A stretch of DNA of 64,000 nt from NCBI RefSeq assembly GCF_036850765.1, contig NC_089492.1, forward strand, positions 296,059,090 through 296,123,089, read 5' to 3'. The stretch's first letter is position 1; every line of letters begins with the position of its first letter. The notes beneath the pieces were generated by a model. It was not told the DNA's origin, did not search any database, and saw nothing but the letters and a program-made list of their open reading frames with translations. Below, in pieces: positions 22,530 through 38,322 of the stretch. Origin of the DNA: Saccopteryx bilineata. Lineage: Eukaryota; Chordata; Mammalia; Chiroptera; Emballonuridae. Position numbers and translations under genes: made by a program.

Positions 22530-25500
22530 CCTGCGCTCAGCTCTCTCTTCAGTCTCCCTCACCTACTGAGCCCTGCATCAGCAAGAAGAGACTCAAGGCT
22601 GGGACCCCATAGCCCACCATGTCGCCTCCCCAGACCCCTGGGGCCTCTGTGGGGAGAGACCTTGAAGGCCATTCCCCAGCAACCATCTGGGCCCCGCCCA
22701 CCTGCCCCCCCCCCCCCGCAGCCCTCCCGAGTTCTAAGTTCTGTTGCTAGGGAGCCCCCTCAGCCGAAAGAAAGGAGGAAGCCAGTGTCACACTAGCCTG
22801 GTCAGGCCTGGTTGCTAGGGAGTTGCTTTCTTAGCACACAGGTGGGAAGGGGCTTTGGGAGTGGCGTACGGGTCTGTCTGGCCTCCTTAGGGACCTGAGT
22901 AGAAAGTGAGTGGAGACCTAATTAAAACCTGTCCCCCTTTACCTAACAGGACCTGAGGAATAGGCACCAGAGCCTATCTCTGCTCACAGAGACTTTGTTG
23001 CCAGGGTCTGCCCCCTAGTAACCAGGGGCTAGGGGGGGCTGAGGCTCAGAAAACATCGATCAGCCCCACTGTTAGGGAGGCCCCCTTTGCAACTAGGGAC
23101 CGAGGAGGGCAAGGAAACAGCGGGGGTCGGACACTTGCTCAGGAGTCTCCTGGTCTGGGGGGGCCCCCTGATGGGGAATATGTAACCAGAGCAGTCTGAC
23201 CACACCTGTCAGGTAGCTCTCAGCGCCTAGGGGTGAGGGCGCCGGTCTCCCCACCCATCAGCAGAGAAAGGGGTCCAATGGAAGGTCCTCAAACATCTTG
23301 TTGATGCAGGGACCGGGTTGGGATGGAGTCCCCAGTTCACCCCAAGTGAACCCCAACTCAGCCTTGCAGCAGCTCAGGGAGGAAGGGGCTCAGCCCTCCC
23401 GGAGCAGAGAGTCTTTGTGTCCAGATTCCTGAGTTGGAGGGAAAAGGGACCTGGGAGCTGGGACACCTGGATTAGAGAGAAGGGGAGGAGGGGGCCAGGA
23501 CTCCTGGTCTGAGGGAGGAGAGGGCCAGAGACCGGGTCTGAGGGCAACTGTCCAGGAGTCTAGACCCCATTTCGCGGGAAACCCTGTGAGGCTGACTCCA
23601 TTGTGTAATCTGTAAACATCCTGGTGGGGGCTGAGTGGGCCCTGGGCTGCCTCCGTCAGAGATGACACAGGTCAGAGGGGGCTCGGCGGGGGGCCTTGGG
23701 GTGGGGGTCAGAGGGGTTGTGAGGCTGAGGCCAGGCAGCTGCTGCTGACCGTTTCCTGTGTCAACATCATCTGGACCCACTTCCAATTCCCGGGATTCCT
23801 CAGGGATCAAGGAGGGGGTGGGGGGGCGGGGCTGCCGGGCCCTGGACCGCGGCTTGGGATTGGGGGGGCCCCACCTTCACCGCTAATGACAGGTTTGGGC
23901 TGCCTTTGCGGCCTGCCTGCCCCGTCACCCCCCAGAGGCCAGACAGGACCCCCCAGGGACAGACAGACGGACACACACAGCCTGGGACCTGCTGACCTCA
24001 TACCAGCCAGCCCTGACTCGCCTGGGGGCCAGCACATGAACGGGGACCCTGGGCTCCCTCCCCAGGTCCCTGTGGCATCTCCCCACTGTGTCCTTGACCA
24101 CTCCTCAGAGCCCCAAGCCCCAGGCCCACGTCTGCCCCGAGTGTTGGCCTCTCAGCCTCCAAGTTTGTCTCTCTGCGGCTCTGGGTGTCACTGGTTTTGC
24201 ATCTGTCCAGTCTTGTCACCCAGTGCCCTGTCTCTGTTTCTCCTTGCCGTCATCTGTCATTATTTAGGATTCCCCAATCCTACCTCTCTCCTCCTTGCCC
24301 TCCCTTCCACACAAGTGTCCCGAATGTCCTCAACTGTGGGGAAGACCCAGGAGTCCTGAACAATGCCACCCCTTCTCCTGTAGCCTCCTGCAGCTGCCCA
24401 GGGACCACTGACCTGGCCCCAGACTCCTGGCCTCCCCCAACAGAGCACTCCTCCGATTGTACTGTGGGACCACATTTGTCCCCACCTTTCTGGAAACCAG
24501 GGTTTAAGGCCTGGACTTCTGACACCTGGGTCTGAGGAAGGGGGATGGGGAGGGGCTGGGGGCTTCTATGACCAGGTCCTTATTGTTGCTCTCAGGCTGG
24601 CCCCAGGCCCAGTCCCCCATCCCCTCAGGCCGGTCCATCCCCCAGGCTGGTGGCCTGAGTCACCTTGGCTGGCCCTCGCCAGTCTGGGGGGGCTACGTCA
24701 GTTCTCCCCTCACTGACGCAGCCTCGGGCCCCCCACGCTGACTCAGCCGGAAGCAGGCCCCCTGAGGGGTGGAGACCCAGTGGTCAGAGGCCTGGGTCCC
24801 TGTGGGAGCAGGGGCCGGGGAGGGCCCCCAGGGGGCTGTGGAAAGGGTGGCCGTGACAGTCTGAGAGAGAGAGAGAGCGCGTGTGCTTACCTGAGGCGAT
24901 GAGGTCATATCCCACTGTGGGGGGGCTGTGACCTCACCTCCCTGGGGACCTGAGCCGTTGCCCCCCTAGTGGTGGGGGATGACTCCAGCTGCCATTCATC
25001 CCCAGAGCCCCCCTGCCAGCTCAGCTCAGTCTGGGGGCCAGGGCAGAGAGGGGGGTCTGCAGGGAGACCGTTGGCTTTGCGTGTCACCTTTTCTGTCTCC
25101 TCACTGCCATTCCATCTTTACCTGCCTACCTGGGGCAGCAGGGTGGGGTGCTCCTGCGGACATGGGTTCTGTCTCGGTCCCCCACTGCTCTGCCTTGAGC
25201 CCCCGTCTCACCACGACCACATACACCTGGCGCCCACCCCCTGTGGGACTGTGTCAACATTGCTGTCCCCTGAATCCCCCCTCTATCCTCCAATGCGTCT
25301 GTGTGTGTTCCCATTCCTGCAGGGCACCCAACAAGCCGGCCTCCCTCAGTTCCCCGCTGAGCCGCCCTCTGCACGGTTCCCTCACCCTTGCTCTGTCTGG
25401 CCTACAGGCCACATCAGTGTCTCTCTCGGTAGCCACCTCTTTTTCTCCATCTCCCCGAGTGTCTTCATAAAAACCAGCACAAACAGCAATGGTTCGCATT

Positions 25501-26090
25501 CATTAGGAGCTGAACATGTGCGTTGCATGAATGAACTCTGTCCACACCAAGGCGTCTGGGGGGGATGGGTTAGTGTGCATACTCAGCGACCCACAGTTTC
25601 ACAGGGGAAACTGAGGCACGGAGGGTCGCAGGCTGTGGCCGGAGGTACCCCCTCTACGGTGGCCTGACTCCATGTCTCTCTTGCCCGATATCCCTGCCTC
25701 TGGTTCTCGTTTGCCTTCCTGTCCCAACCTGTCACCTGGAGAAAAGCTCTCCCTCGCTCTGTGTCTTGCGGCCTCTCCTGATTTGCCACCAGGCCTTGGT
25801 GTCTCTGTGAGTCTCTTCTGTCCTCTGCTCCTCTCTCTCTGAGACATTATCACACACACACACCCCCCACCCGGGCCTCTTCCTCAGGGGGTCACTGTGG
25901 GTCTCTCCAAATCCCTCCTGCCTCCTTCATCTCTCTGATTGCTGACTGCAGAACCTCTCCTCTGGGAGTCCCTGGTCCTCTCTGCTCCTGCAGCCTATCT
26001 CCTAGCTGTGAGCCATCATCTCTCATTCTCTGCAGCTCTGCCCTAAAGACCCCATCTGTGCAGGTGTCTCTTGAATCCGTGCCTGGGTCC
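22530..26090. other. Gene-free GC-rich DNA upstream of IL11
   Basis: Largely free of young repeats, unlike the flanks. I see no open frame with protein similarity. Features are homopolymer C/G runs (22706-22719, 23816-23828), an AP-1/MARE-like cluster at 24694-24745, and pyrimidine-rich text between 25900 and 26090. The scarcity of SINEs over 3.5 kb may reflect selection on regulatory DNA. Confidence 0.5.
24694..24745. promoter_or_regulatory. Candidate CRE/AP-1/MARE cluster upstream of IL11
   Basis: Contains TACGTCA (24694-24700), TGACGCA (24714-24720) and the perfect palindrome GCTGACTCAGC (24737-24747), the core of a MARE bound by small-MAF/NFE2-type factors. It lies about 1.9 kb before the IL11 TATA box. 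Function is inferred from motif only. Confidence 0.4.
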
Positions 26091-26093
26091 TAG

Positions 26094-26094
<1 letters not shown>

Positions 26095-26182
<88 letters not shown>

Positions 26183-26202
26183 ATATATGTATGTATGTAT
26201 CT
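26095..26202 (+). repeat. Compound (CT)n(TA)n(TG)n microsatellite
   Basis: Consecutive CT, TA and TG repeats ending in 'tatgtatatatgtatgtatg'. It lies about 410 bp upstream of the IL11 TATA box. Confidence 0.95.
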
Positions 26203-26549
26203 GCCCCTTGGAGTCGCCCCCTCAAAGAGTCCATCTCCCCAGTGCCCCTCCCCCCACCCCTGCCTCCCCACTTCTCCGCCTGTCGTGGTGCAACCGACCC
26301 CCGCCCGCAGCCAGGGCGCAGCGCTACAGCCGTGTGTGTCTGCCCCGGGCGGGCAGGCGGCAGCCGGCCGAGGAGGTGGAGGGAGGGGACGCCAATGACC
26401 TCACCAGCCCCTCTCCGACCACCCCCCCTCCCTCCCTTTCCCTTTCAACTTTTCCAACTTTTCGTTCCGTGCCCTCCTCCGAGCAAAGGCGGCGTGAGCC
26501 CTGCGAGGACGCTGGGCTCCGTCTGAATGGAAAAGGCAGGCAGGGAGGG

Positions 26550-26566
26550 TGAGTCAGGATGTGTCA
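26550..26566 (+). promoter_or_regulatory. IL11: IL11 tandem AP-1 sites
   Basis: TGAGTCA at 26550-26556 and TGTGTCA at 26560-26566, about 50-65 bases before the TATA box. Two adjacent AP-1 sites at this place are known to drive IL11 induction by TGF-beta and related signals in human cells. Confidence 0.75.
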
Positions 26567-26614
26567 GGCCGCCCTCCCCTGCCGCCTGCCCCCCGCCCGC
26601 CCGCCTCGGCCCCC

Positions 26615-26621
26615 TATATAA
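26615..26621 (+). promoter_or_regulatory. IL11: IL11 TATA box
   Basis: TATATAA preceded and followed by C-rich sequence. It predicts transcription from about 26645 and a 5' UTR of roughly 155 bases, fitting the start codon at 26800. Confidence 0.8.
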
Positions 26622-26799
26622 CCCCCCAGGCGAACGCACTCCCTCACTGCCGCGGCCCAGGCTGCTCCCCGCACATGCCTCCCCGCCCCAGGCCGAGGCC
26701 CAGCTGACCCCAGGGGCTCCCCTGGCAGAGGACAGGGAAGGGTTAAAGGCCCCCCGGCTCCCTGCCCCCTGTCCCGGGGAACCCCTGCCCTGTGGGGAC

Positions 26800-29700
26800 A
26801 TGAACAGTAAGTTGGTTCCCGTTCCCGGGTGGGTGGGGGAGGACACGGAGGGAGGGAGGGAGGGACCGTTGGCGGGGAAGGTGGGGTGCGGACAGACAGC
26901 GGAATCGGACCGACAGACCAGACAGGAGAGCCGGAGGGCGCGACGGGTAGGTAGCCGCGGAGAGGCGAGGCGAGTCCGGGTAGACAGAGGCCCGGGCGGG
27001 GTGGGCAGAGGGAACGGGGGATGGAGATGCACAGACTAGACAGACACAGAGGCAGATGCAGCGAGGTGACCCCCCAAAGGCCCAGGAGGAGCCTCAGGGA
27101 GTCAGCGGGGACAAGAAACACACACACACTCAGGGAACCCCCGACAGAGAGGCTGCACGGGGGAAACTGAGGCAGAGAGCCCAAGGAGGTGAGGACCAGG
27201 AGGAAGAGGAGGACGAGGGAGAGAGAGGCAGGGGTGCAGACAGGAACGGGGCCACCGGACGGCTGCGGACGGATGGACAGCGGCGGGAGCGGCCCGGGGG
27301 CGGGCTGGGGGTGTGCGGCGGGAGCGAGGCGGCCCGGGGGGCGCTGATTGGCTGCGGGAGGCTGGGGGCGGAGCCCTGGGGGATGGGCTGCCCGAGAGAC
27401 GGCGCCCTGAGTCCCGGCGCAGCGCGGCGGCTCCCGCTCTCCGGGCTAGGTGTGCCGGGGCATCCCGCGCTGCAGCCGGCCCTCCGCGGCCCACCTCCGG
27501 GTCGGGGGGGACTCCCGGAGAGGGTCTCGGGCCTCCCGGCCTCCGGCCCGGGCTCCCTCTCCCGTTCTCAGTCCGGCCCGGGTTCTCGGGGCCCGGGGAG
27601 GGGGCAGGTTCTGGCCTGTGCCTCCCCCTCATGCCCCGCCCCGGGGCCCAGATTCCGGCGTCCGGGGGCGGACGGGAGACGCCCGGCCCGTCTACCCGCC
27701 CGGGGCCGCGTCTGCTCCGACGGGCGGGGCAGCCAGAGCGGGAGAAGGAGAGGAAAGCCCGCCCCGGCCGGCCGGCAACCTGCCCTGGGCGCTCCGCCCT
27801 GGGACGCAGGACTCCTTCCTCGGACCACCAGTTCCCCCTGAGCCCTCCGCCTTCTTCCGCCCTACAGGTGTTTGCTGCCTAGTCCTGGTCGCGCTGAGCC
27901 TTTGGCCAGATAGAGCCGCTGCCCCAGGGCCACCTCCGGGCCCCCCGAGGGCTTCCCCAGACCCTCGGGCTGAGCTGGACAGCGCCGTCCTGCTGACGCG
28001 CTCCCTCCTGGCGGACACTCGGCAGCTGGCCGCACAGCTGGTAGGAGAGACCGGAGAGGATGGGCGGGGGCCCGGAGGAGAGTGACCGAATCGGGGGAGG
28101 GATCTGGGCTTCCCCGGGTTGCCCAGACAGGGCCGGGAGGAGTGTGAGGTCTGTGGAGGGGAAGAAAGGACACGCCCCTCCCCGCAGAGCCGGGCAGAGT
28201 CCCGCTCCAAGCTTTTTCTTTCCCCCTCCAAGAGAGACAAATTCCCAGCCGACGGAGACCACAACCTGGACTCCCTCCCCACCTTGGCCATGAGTGCAGG
28301 GGCGCTGGGAGCCCTGCAGGTAAGAGCAGTGCGGAGGGACGGGGCGGAGATGGGAGCGGAGCCGTGGGGGAGGGCGTCCCGGGGCGGTTAGATGCTGGCG
28401 GGAGCCTGTGTCTGGTGTTCCTGACACTTTCCGCGCCCTGTCCCCAGCTCCCGGGCGTGCTGACAAGGCTGCGGGCAGACCTGTTCTCCTACCTGAGGCA
28501 CGTTCAGTGGCTGCGCAAGACGGGAGGCCCTTCCCTGCGGACCCTGGAGCCCGAGCTGGGGGCCCTGCAGGCCCGGCTGGACCGGCTACTGCGCAGGCTG
28601 CAGCTCTTGGTAAGAGCTTCCTGCTCAGAGACCCTTGCCCTGAGTGTCCCCAAGATCGTGTGGTGCTGAAACCCTGAGGGCCCATGCTACAAAATCCTGC
28701 CAGGAAACTCATCATCTCAACCCCTAAAACTCAGAGACCCCACTCTCTTGTGACCCCCAGAACTCTCACTTGGAAGTCCTAAGACTTGACAGTCCAAACC
28801 ATCACCACGACGCTGAGATCCTGGCCCCAAGCCACCATGTTCCCCGCCCTGAGCTCTGGAAACTCTGAACCTCCAGACTCTCAGATTCCCAGACCCTGAG
28901 ATGCTGGACCAGAGTCCCTGACTTGGCAAACCCCAGACCTACAAGAACCTAGACTCTGAGGTCTGAAACTATAAGACCCCAGACCCTGAGCACCAAGTCC
29001 CCAAGATTTCAGAACCTGGTTGTGAGCCCCTGAGACTCCAAGTTCCCAAGCTCCAAAGCCACAGACCTAAGACCCTAAGATCCTTGGCCCAGACCCCAAA
29101 GACCCTGTAGCTCCAATTCCAGGCCCCAATTCTGTGACTGCCACACTTGAGACCCTAGCCCTTACCCATGAGTCCTTGAGATTTAAGACCCCAGCCCTGA
29201 GATCCAGGCCCAGCACAAGATTTGAGTCCACGGTACCCAGCCCTTACCCAGCACCAGGATCTCAGCCCCGACTCTGTAGACCTCACCCTCAACCCTTTGG
29301 ACATAGCCCTGGAACCCCAGCTTTAAGACCGACCCCCCCCCCACCTTTTAAGCTCAGCCTCCCTTTTTTTTTTTGAGAAGTAAGGAGGCAGAGGGACCCA
29401 CCCAGCATGCCCACCAGGGGGCGATGCTCTACCCATCTGGGGTGTTGTTTCATTGCAACTGGAGCCATTCTAGCGCCTGAGGCAGAGGCCATGGAACCAT
29501 CCTCAGTGCCCGGTCCAACTTTGCTCCAGTGGAGTCTTGGCTTCGGGATGGGAAGAGAGAGATAAAGAGAAAGGGAAGAGGGAAGGGTGGAGAGGCAGAT
29601 GGGCACTTCTCCTGTGTGTCCTGGCTGGGAATCAAACCTGAGACTTCCACACATCGGCCAATGCTCTACTGCTGAGCTAGCTGGGCAGGGCTTCAGCCTC

Positions 29701-30050
29701 CATTTTTTGAACTCAACATTCTAAACTCCCTACCCAGACACCCACCCCAAAGGCCAGGGACACTCTGGAAATGAGCAGCCTGGACTCCCAAACCTGATTC
29801 AACAGAGGTTCCAAACACCCTTTCCTGGACCCCTGCTGCACCACTGTCTTGTTGCTAACCCTCTGTCCTCTTCCAACAGATGTCCCGCCTGGCCCTGCCA
29901 CAGGCACCCCCTGACCCACCAGCTCCACCCCTGGCCCCACCGTCCTCAGCCTGGGGAGGTATCCGGGCGGCCCACGCAATCCTTGGGGGGCTGCACTTGA
30001 CGCTGGACTGGGCGGTGAGGGGCTTGCTGTTGCTGAAGACTCGGCTGTGA
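26800..30050 (+). CDS. IL11: IL11, interleukin-11
   Basis: Secreted four-helix cytokine of the IL-6 family. It signals through IL11RA and gp130 to STAT3 and ERK. Five exons join in phase: 26800-26806 (ATG AAC A), 27868-28040, 28233-28319, 28448-28609 and 29880-30050. The sum is 600 bases, 199 residues, as in human. The signal peptide is MNSVCCLVLVALSLWPDRAA, and the expected cleavage is just after, before PGPPPGPP. Later helices are plain: RAELDSAVLLTRSLLADTRQ, DGDHNLDSLPTLAMSAGALG, RLRADLFSYLRHVQWLRKTG and AAHAILGGLHLTLDWAVRGL, the last with the Trp-Ala-Val-Arg receptor-site region conserved. The first exon carries only seven coding bases, as is typical. Intron 1 (26807-27867) is CpG-rich. 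A SINE sits in intron 4. Upstream AP-1 sites and TATA, and AU-rich elements downstream, indicate inducible and short-lived mRNA. Confidence 0.98.
26807..27867 (+). other. IL11: IL11 intron 1, CpG-rich
   Basis: High GC and CpG between the seven-base coding exon 1 and exon 2. It gives rise to long spurious open frames on both strands. None has known similarity. Confidence 0.8.
29363..29691 (-). repeat. Bat tRNA SINE, long type, in IL11 intron 4
   Basis: T-run tail on the left, head complement 'gctagctgggcagggc' on the right. 'tcagcctcc' flanks both sides (29354-29362 and 29693-29701). Confidence 0.9.
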
Positions 30051-30077
30051 CCCACCACCCAGAGCCACCGCCAGACC

Positions 30078-30218
30078 TTATTTATTTATTTATTTTGGGA
30101 CTGGGGGTATGGCAGCCAGAGGACCCACCCCCCTCCACCTAATCTCCCCCTAGTTAGAGACAGTCCCTCCAGGAGACTTGGGCGGGGACATCTGTGCCTT
30201 ATTTATACTTATTTATTT
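30078..30218 (+). promoter_or_regulatory. IL11: IL11 3' UTR AU-rich elements
   Basis: Overlapping ATTTA pentamers at about 30078-30096 ('ttatttatttatttatttt') and 30199-30218. Such elements make cytokine mRNAs unstable. A third AT-rich block (30357-30380) contains ATTAAA at 30373-30378, which may act as a polyadenylation signal. Confidence 0.75.
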
Positions 30219-30688
30219 CAAGGGGTGGGTGGGAGGCAGGTGGACTCAGGGGTCCCCAGTGGGAAGGGACTAAGTAAGGATGCAGATTCTTGAATCTCTA
30301 AAGCAGTCTGGTCCCAGTGTCTCCCTGGCCCCCACTCCTCTGGGTCCGAGCAGGAGTATATATATATTATTTATTAAACTATTACTTTTTTGTGTGTTAG
30401 GGTGGGGAGGGAGGGGGAGAGGAGGCCTGGGTTTTTGTATAAAAACGTGAAAAACCTTTGTGAGATGGAGAAAGGGAAATTAAATTTGTCAAATACATGC
30501 ACTAAGAAGCTGTTTCAATTGGGGAACTGTTGGTTGGGGGCTGGACACAGAGGGTCTCAGGGCATGGAAAGCGAGGGATCCTGAGTGGGCAAGGCCATAG
30601 AAGGGAGACCATTCGTGCCCCAGGGACCCTGAGTCCTGTAAGGCAGGTTCTGAACCTCACCGGGTGCCCAGCACTTCATAGGCATTCA

Positions 30689-30694
30689 ATAAAT
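30689..30694 (+). terminator. IL11: Possible distal IL11 polyadenylation signal
   Basis: AATAAA within ggcattcaataaatattt (30681-30698), 640 bases after the stop. The same 18 bases recur at 30890-30907 as the target duplication of an inserted SINE. Which site is used cannot be told from sequence. Confidence 0.35.
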
Positions 30695-30698
30695 ATTT

Positions 30699-30889
30699 TA
30701 TTTTATTGATTGTTTTAGTTTTATATTTTTTATTTTTATTTTTTGAGAGAGAGAGCAACATCAATCATTTTGTTCCACTCACTTACACATTCATTGGTTG
30801 ATTCTTGTGTGTGACCTGACCTGGGATCCAACCCACAACCTTGGCGTATCTAGACAATGCTCTACAAAACTGAGCTACCTGGCCAGGAC
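30699..30889 (-). repeat. tRNA SINE with exact 18-bp target duplication
   Basis: GA-rich tail region, 'gtgtgacctgacctgggatc' and head complement 'gctacctggccaggac'. Bounded by identical 18-mers at 30681-30698 and 30890-30907. Confidence 0.9.
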
Positions 30890-31027
30890 GGCATTCAATA
30901 AATATTTAGTGGAAGGCTTCAGACGGTTCCCCTGTGATTGACCGACAGTGCTCACACAGGGCAAAGCTGCAAGCTGAAGGTCTTCCTGATGGCAGTGTTC
31001 ACATCAACAAATTAAAAAAAGCAACCT

Positions 31028-31225
31028 AGGCCTGACCTGTGGTGGCGCACTGGGTAAAGCATTGACCTGGAATGCTGAGGTTGCTGGTTCGAAACCCCAG
31101 GCTTGCCTGGTCAAGGCACATATGGGAGTTGACGCTTCCTGCTCCTCCCTCTGTTCTCTCTCTTTCCTCTCTCTCTAATAAAAATGAATAAATTAAAAAA
31201 TAAAATCAATAAATATTTAAACAAA
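31028..31225 (+). repeat. Bat tRNA SINE, short type
   Basis: 'cctgacctgtggtggcgcac' head to 'aaaatgaataaattaaaaaa' tail. 'aacctagg' precedes it at 31022 and recurs at 31237. Confidence 0.92.
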
Positions 31226-31497
31226 ACAAAAATACAACCTAGGTGTCCAACAGTGAGGGATGGTGAAGTAATTTAGATATCCTGTGATGAAACGTCCCCA
31301 ACCACTAGAGGGTGCTACAGGGGCTGCTCCAGATGTGCAAGGAGCAGGCTGCAAACCACAGCGTGATCCCCGTTTTGTGTTTTTCTCTGTATATATGGTT
31401 GTGTGTGTGTGTGTGTGTTTAATCCTAGAAGGAAATATACCAAAATGTCGACAATGGCCGCCTCTGGGTAGCAGGTATGGGCTGGGATTGTGGGTGA

Positions 31498-31826
31498 TTT
31501 TTTTTTTTTTTACAGGCACAGAGAGAGTCAGAGAGAGGGATAGACAGGGACAGACAGGAATGGAGAGAGATGAGAAGCATCAATCATCAGTTTTTCGTTG
31601 CGGGACCTTAATTGTTCATCGATTGCTTTCTCATATGTGCCTTGACCACGGGCCTTCAGCAGACTGAGTAACCCCTTGCTTGAGCCAGCGACCTTGGGTC
31701 CAAGCTGGTGAGCTTTTGCTCAAACCAGATGAGCCCGCACTCAAGCTGGCGACCTTGGGGTCTCGAACCTGGGTCCTCTGCATCCCAGTCCGATGCACTA
31801 TCCACTGCGCCACCACCTGGTCAGGC
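31498..31826 (-). repeat. 'ttgag'-module SINE
   Basis: T-run at 31499-31511, 'catcaatcatcagtttttcg' and head complement 'gccaccacctggtcaggc'. 'tgtgggtgatttt' on both sides (31489-31501 and 31827-31839) is the target duplication. Confidence 0.93.
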
Positions 31827-31839
31827 TGTGGGTGATTTT

Positions 31840-36641
<4,802 letters not shown>

Positions 36642-36909
36642 TTGCTTTTTCATATGTGCCTTGACTGGGGGTCTACAGTAGACTGAGTGACCTTGGGCTC
36701 AGTGAGCCTTGCTCAAATCGGATGAGCCCACGCTCAAGCTGGTGACCTGGGGTCTCGAGCCTGGGTCCTCTGCGTCCCAGTCCAACGCTCTATCCACTGC
36801 ACCACCGCCTGGTCAGGTGGCTCAGGTCTCTCGGGGAGAAAGAACCTCTGGGGTTGTGAGCAAGAAGGAGACGTGGGCATGAAGACTTGGAAGGGGCAGG
36901 GTTTGGGAG

Positions 36910-37270
36910 CTCAGAAGGCAGGGAATCACCACGCCACCACCTTTGAAAAACAGTACACCCAGTGAAACAAGTCAGACCCAAATGCCTGCCTGCTACATAG
37001 CGTGTGAATTCCATTTGTGTCCGATGTCCAGAACAGGCGACTCCATAGACACAGAAAGGAAGTTGGCAGTTGCCAAGGTCTGGGAGGGAGAGAGGAAACA
37101 GTGACTGCTTCAAGGGTATGGGGCTGGGGGGGGGGGTAATGAAAATGCTCTGGAACCAGATAGAGGTTGTGGTTGCGGGACCTTGGGAATGTAATTATCG
37201 CCACTTTGAAATGGTTACAATGGTCAATTTTACGTGACGTGTATTTTCCAACTATACTGTACCCACTAAG
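36910..37270 (+). repeat. Old LINE-1 3' end remnant
   Basis: 'gatgtccagaacaggcgact...agaaaggaagttggcagttg' and 'atggttacaatggtcaattttacgtgacg' (37211-37239) are typical of mammalian L1 3' regions. It lies downstream of GARIN5B. Confidence 0.6.
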
Positions 37271-38322
37271 AACGGAATATGAGACGGGCTCTGTCCAAGG
37301 AGCTAGCTGGAAAGGGAGAGACAGGGAGAAGCCACAGGTGTGCGACGTGGTGGGCACAAGAGGAGATTCTTAAAAGGAAGAGATAAAATAGTGCATCGGG
37401 ATGTTGGGGTGAAGGGTCCAGAGTTGGGCTTGATAGTGCTAAGGCAGGAGACAAACACCTCCGAAGGGCAGGGCGGCACGGGAGGGGGCGGGTGGAAACT
37501 CGGGTTTCAGTTCAGGCTTGCCCGCTCCTGCAGCAGGACTCCTTCTTTCCTTCAACACGTGTTTGCTCTCTCTCTCCCCAGCCAGCTCGGTTCCCAGAGC
37601 CCTCAGTAGCACGATACGGGAACTTAATCTCGGTCGCTAACGTGTCCAGAGGAGCCCGGCGTGGCCAGGTAGCCCCTGCCACCCTCAGACCCGCTATAAA
37701 CCTGGCCCGAGTCTGGGCACCCCCACCTCACCCGTCCGTACCCGTTGCTCTTCCCGCAGGCCCCGGGCGCCATGTGGCTCTAGGGGAAGAAGCAGGGCAG
37801 GGCTCACTCTCCGGTAGAGACCAGAGCTACCTATACATTTTTATATTGGGGGGGAAGGGGAGCTCGTGGGGTGGCCCAACCTCGCAGAGATTAAAAGCCC
37901 GAGTCGGTGACGGTGAAATCGAGCCTCAGTGCGTGCGCGCGCGCAAGGGGGGCTCATGCGTGGGGACCTACGGGAGGCCGAAAGAGGGGTCCACGTGGAC
38001 GCCCCCCGCGTCAGACCGTTTGCTCCAAGCGCAGCGGTTCCATTGGCTGGGTTCCCGGGTTCCCAGCCAATAAGGCCGAGGGGTCGTGGTTTTCCTGGGC
38101 TGGAACCCTCGAGATTGAGCGACGAGCGGCACCCCGGACGGAAAAACACGCACAGGCCACCCAGCGACTCGCTGACATCAGCCTAGTGAGGACAGGACGG
38201 GTGGGATCGCGGCTGGGCTTCGGGGGATGGGGTGGGGTTGAGGAGTTGAGTGTAAGTCGGAGCGATGGGCGGTCCTCGGGCCCCACGGAGCCCCCCTCCC
38301 CGCAGGAGCTACCGACTCTGTT
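37271..38322 (+). promoter_or_regulatory. COX6B2: COX6B2 upstream region, CpG-rich with paired CCAAT boxes
   Basis: CpG density rises after 37600, with (CG)n at 37927-37939. An inverted pair of CCAAT boxes forms a palindrome at 38042-38071. A likely acceptor ('ccgcag', 38319) sits just before the coding start, so an upstream non-coding exon exists. Candidates lie near 38160-38190 but are not proved. Confidence 0.55.
38042..38071. promoter_or_regulatory. COX6B2: 30-bp perfect palindrome with two CCAAT boxes
   Basis: Arms attggctggg and cccagccaat are exact reverse complements around a ttcccgggtt spacer centred on CCCGGG. Each arm ends in a CCAAT core suited to NF-Y binding. Confidence 0.7.

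Noticed and set aside
26445..27184. Long frames on the minus strand over IL11 exon 1 and intron 1
   Set aside because: CpG-island GC effect. No conservation with known proteins, and the plus-strand IL11 structure explains the region.
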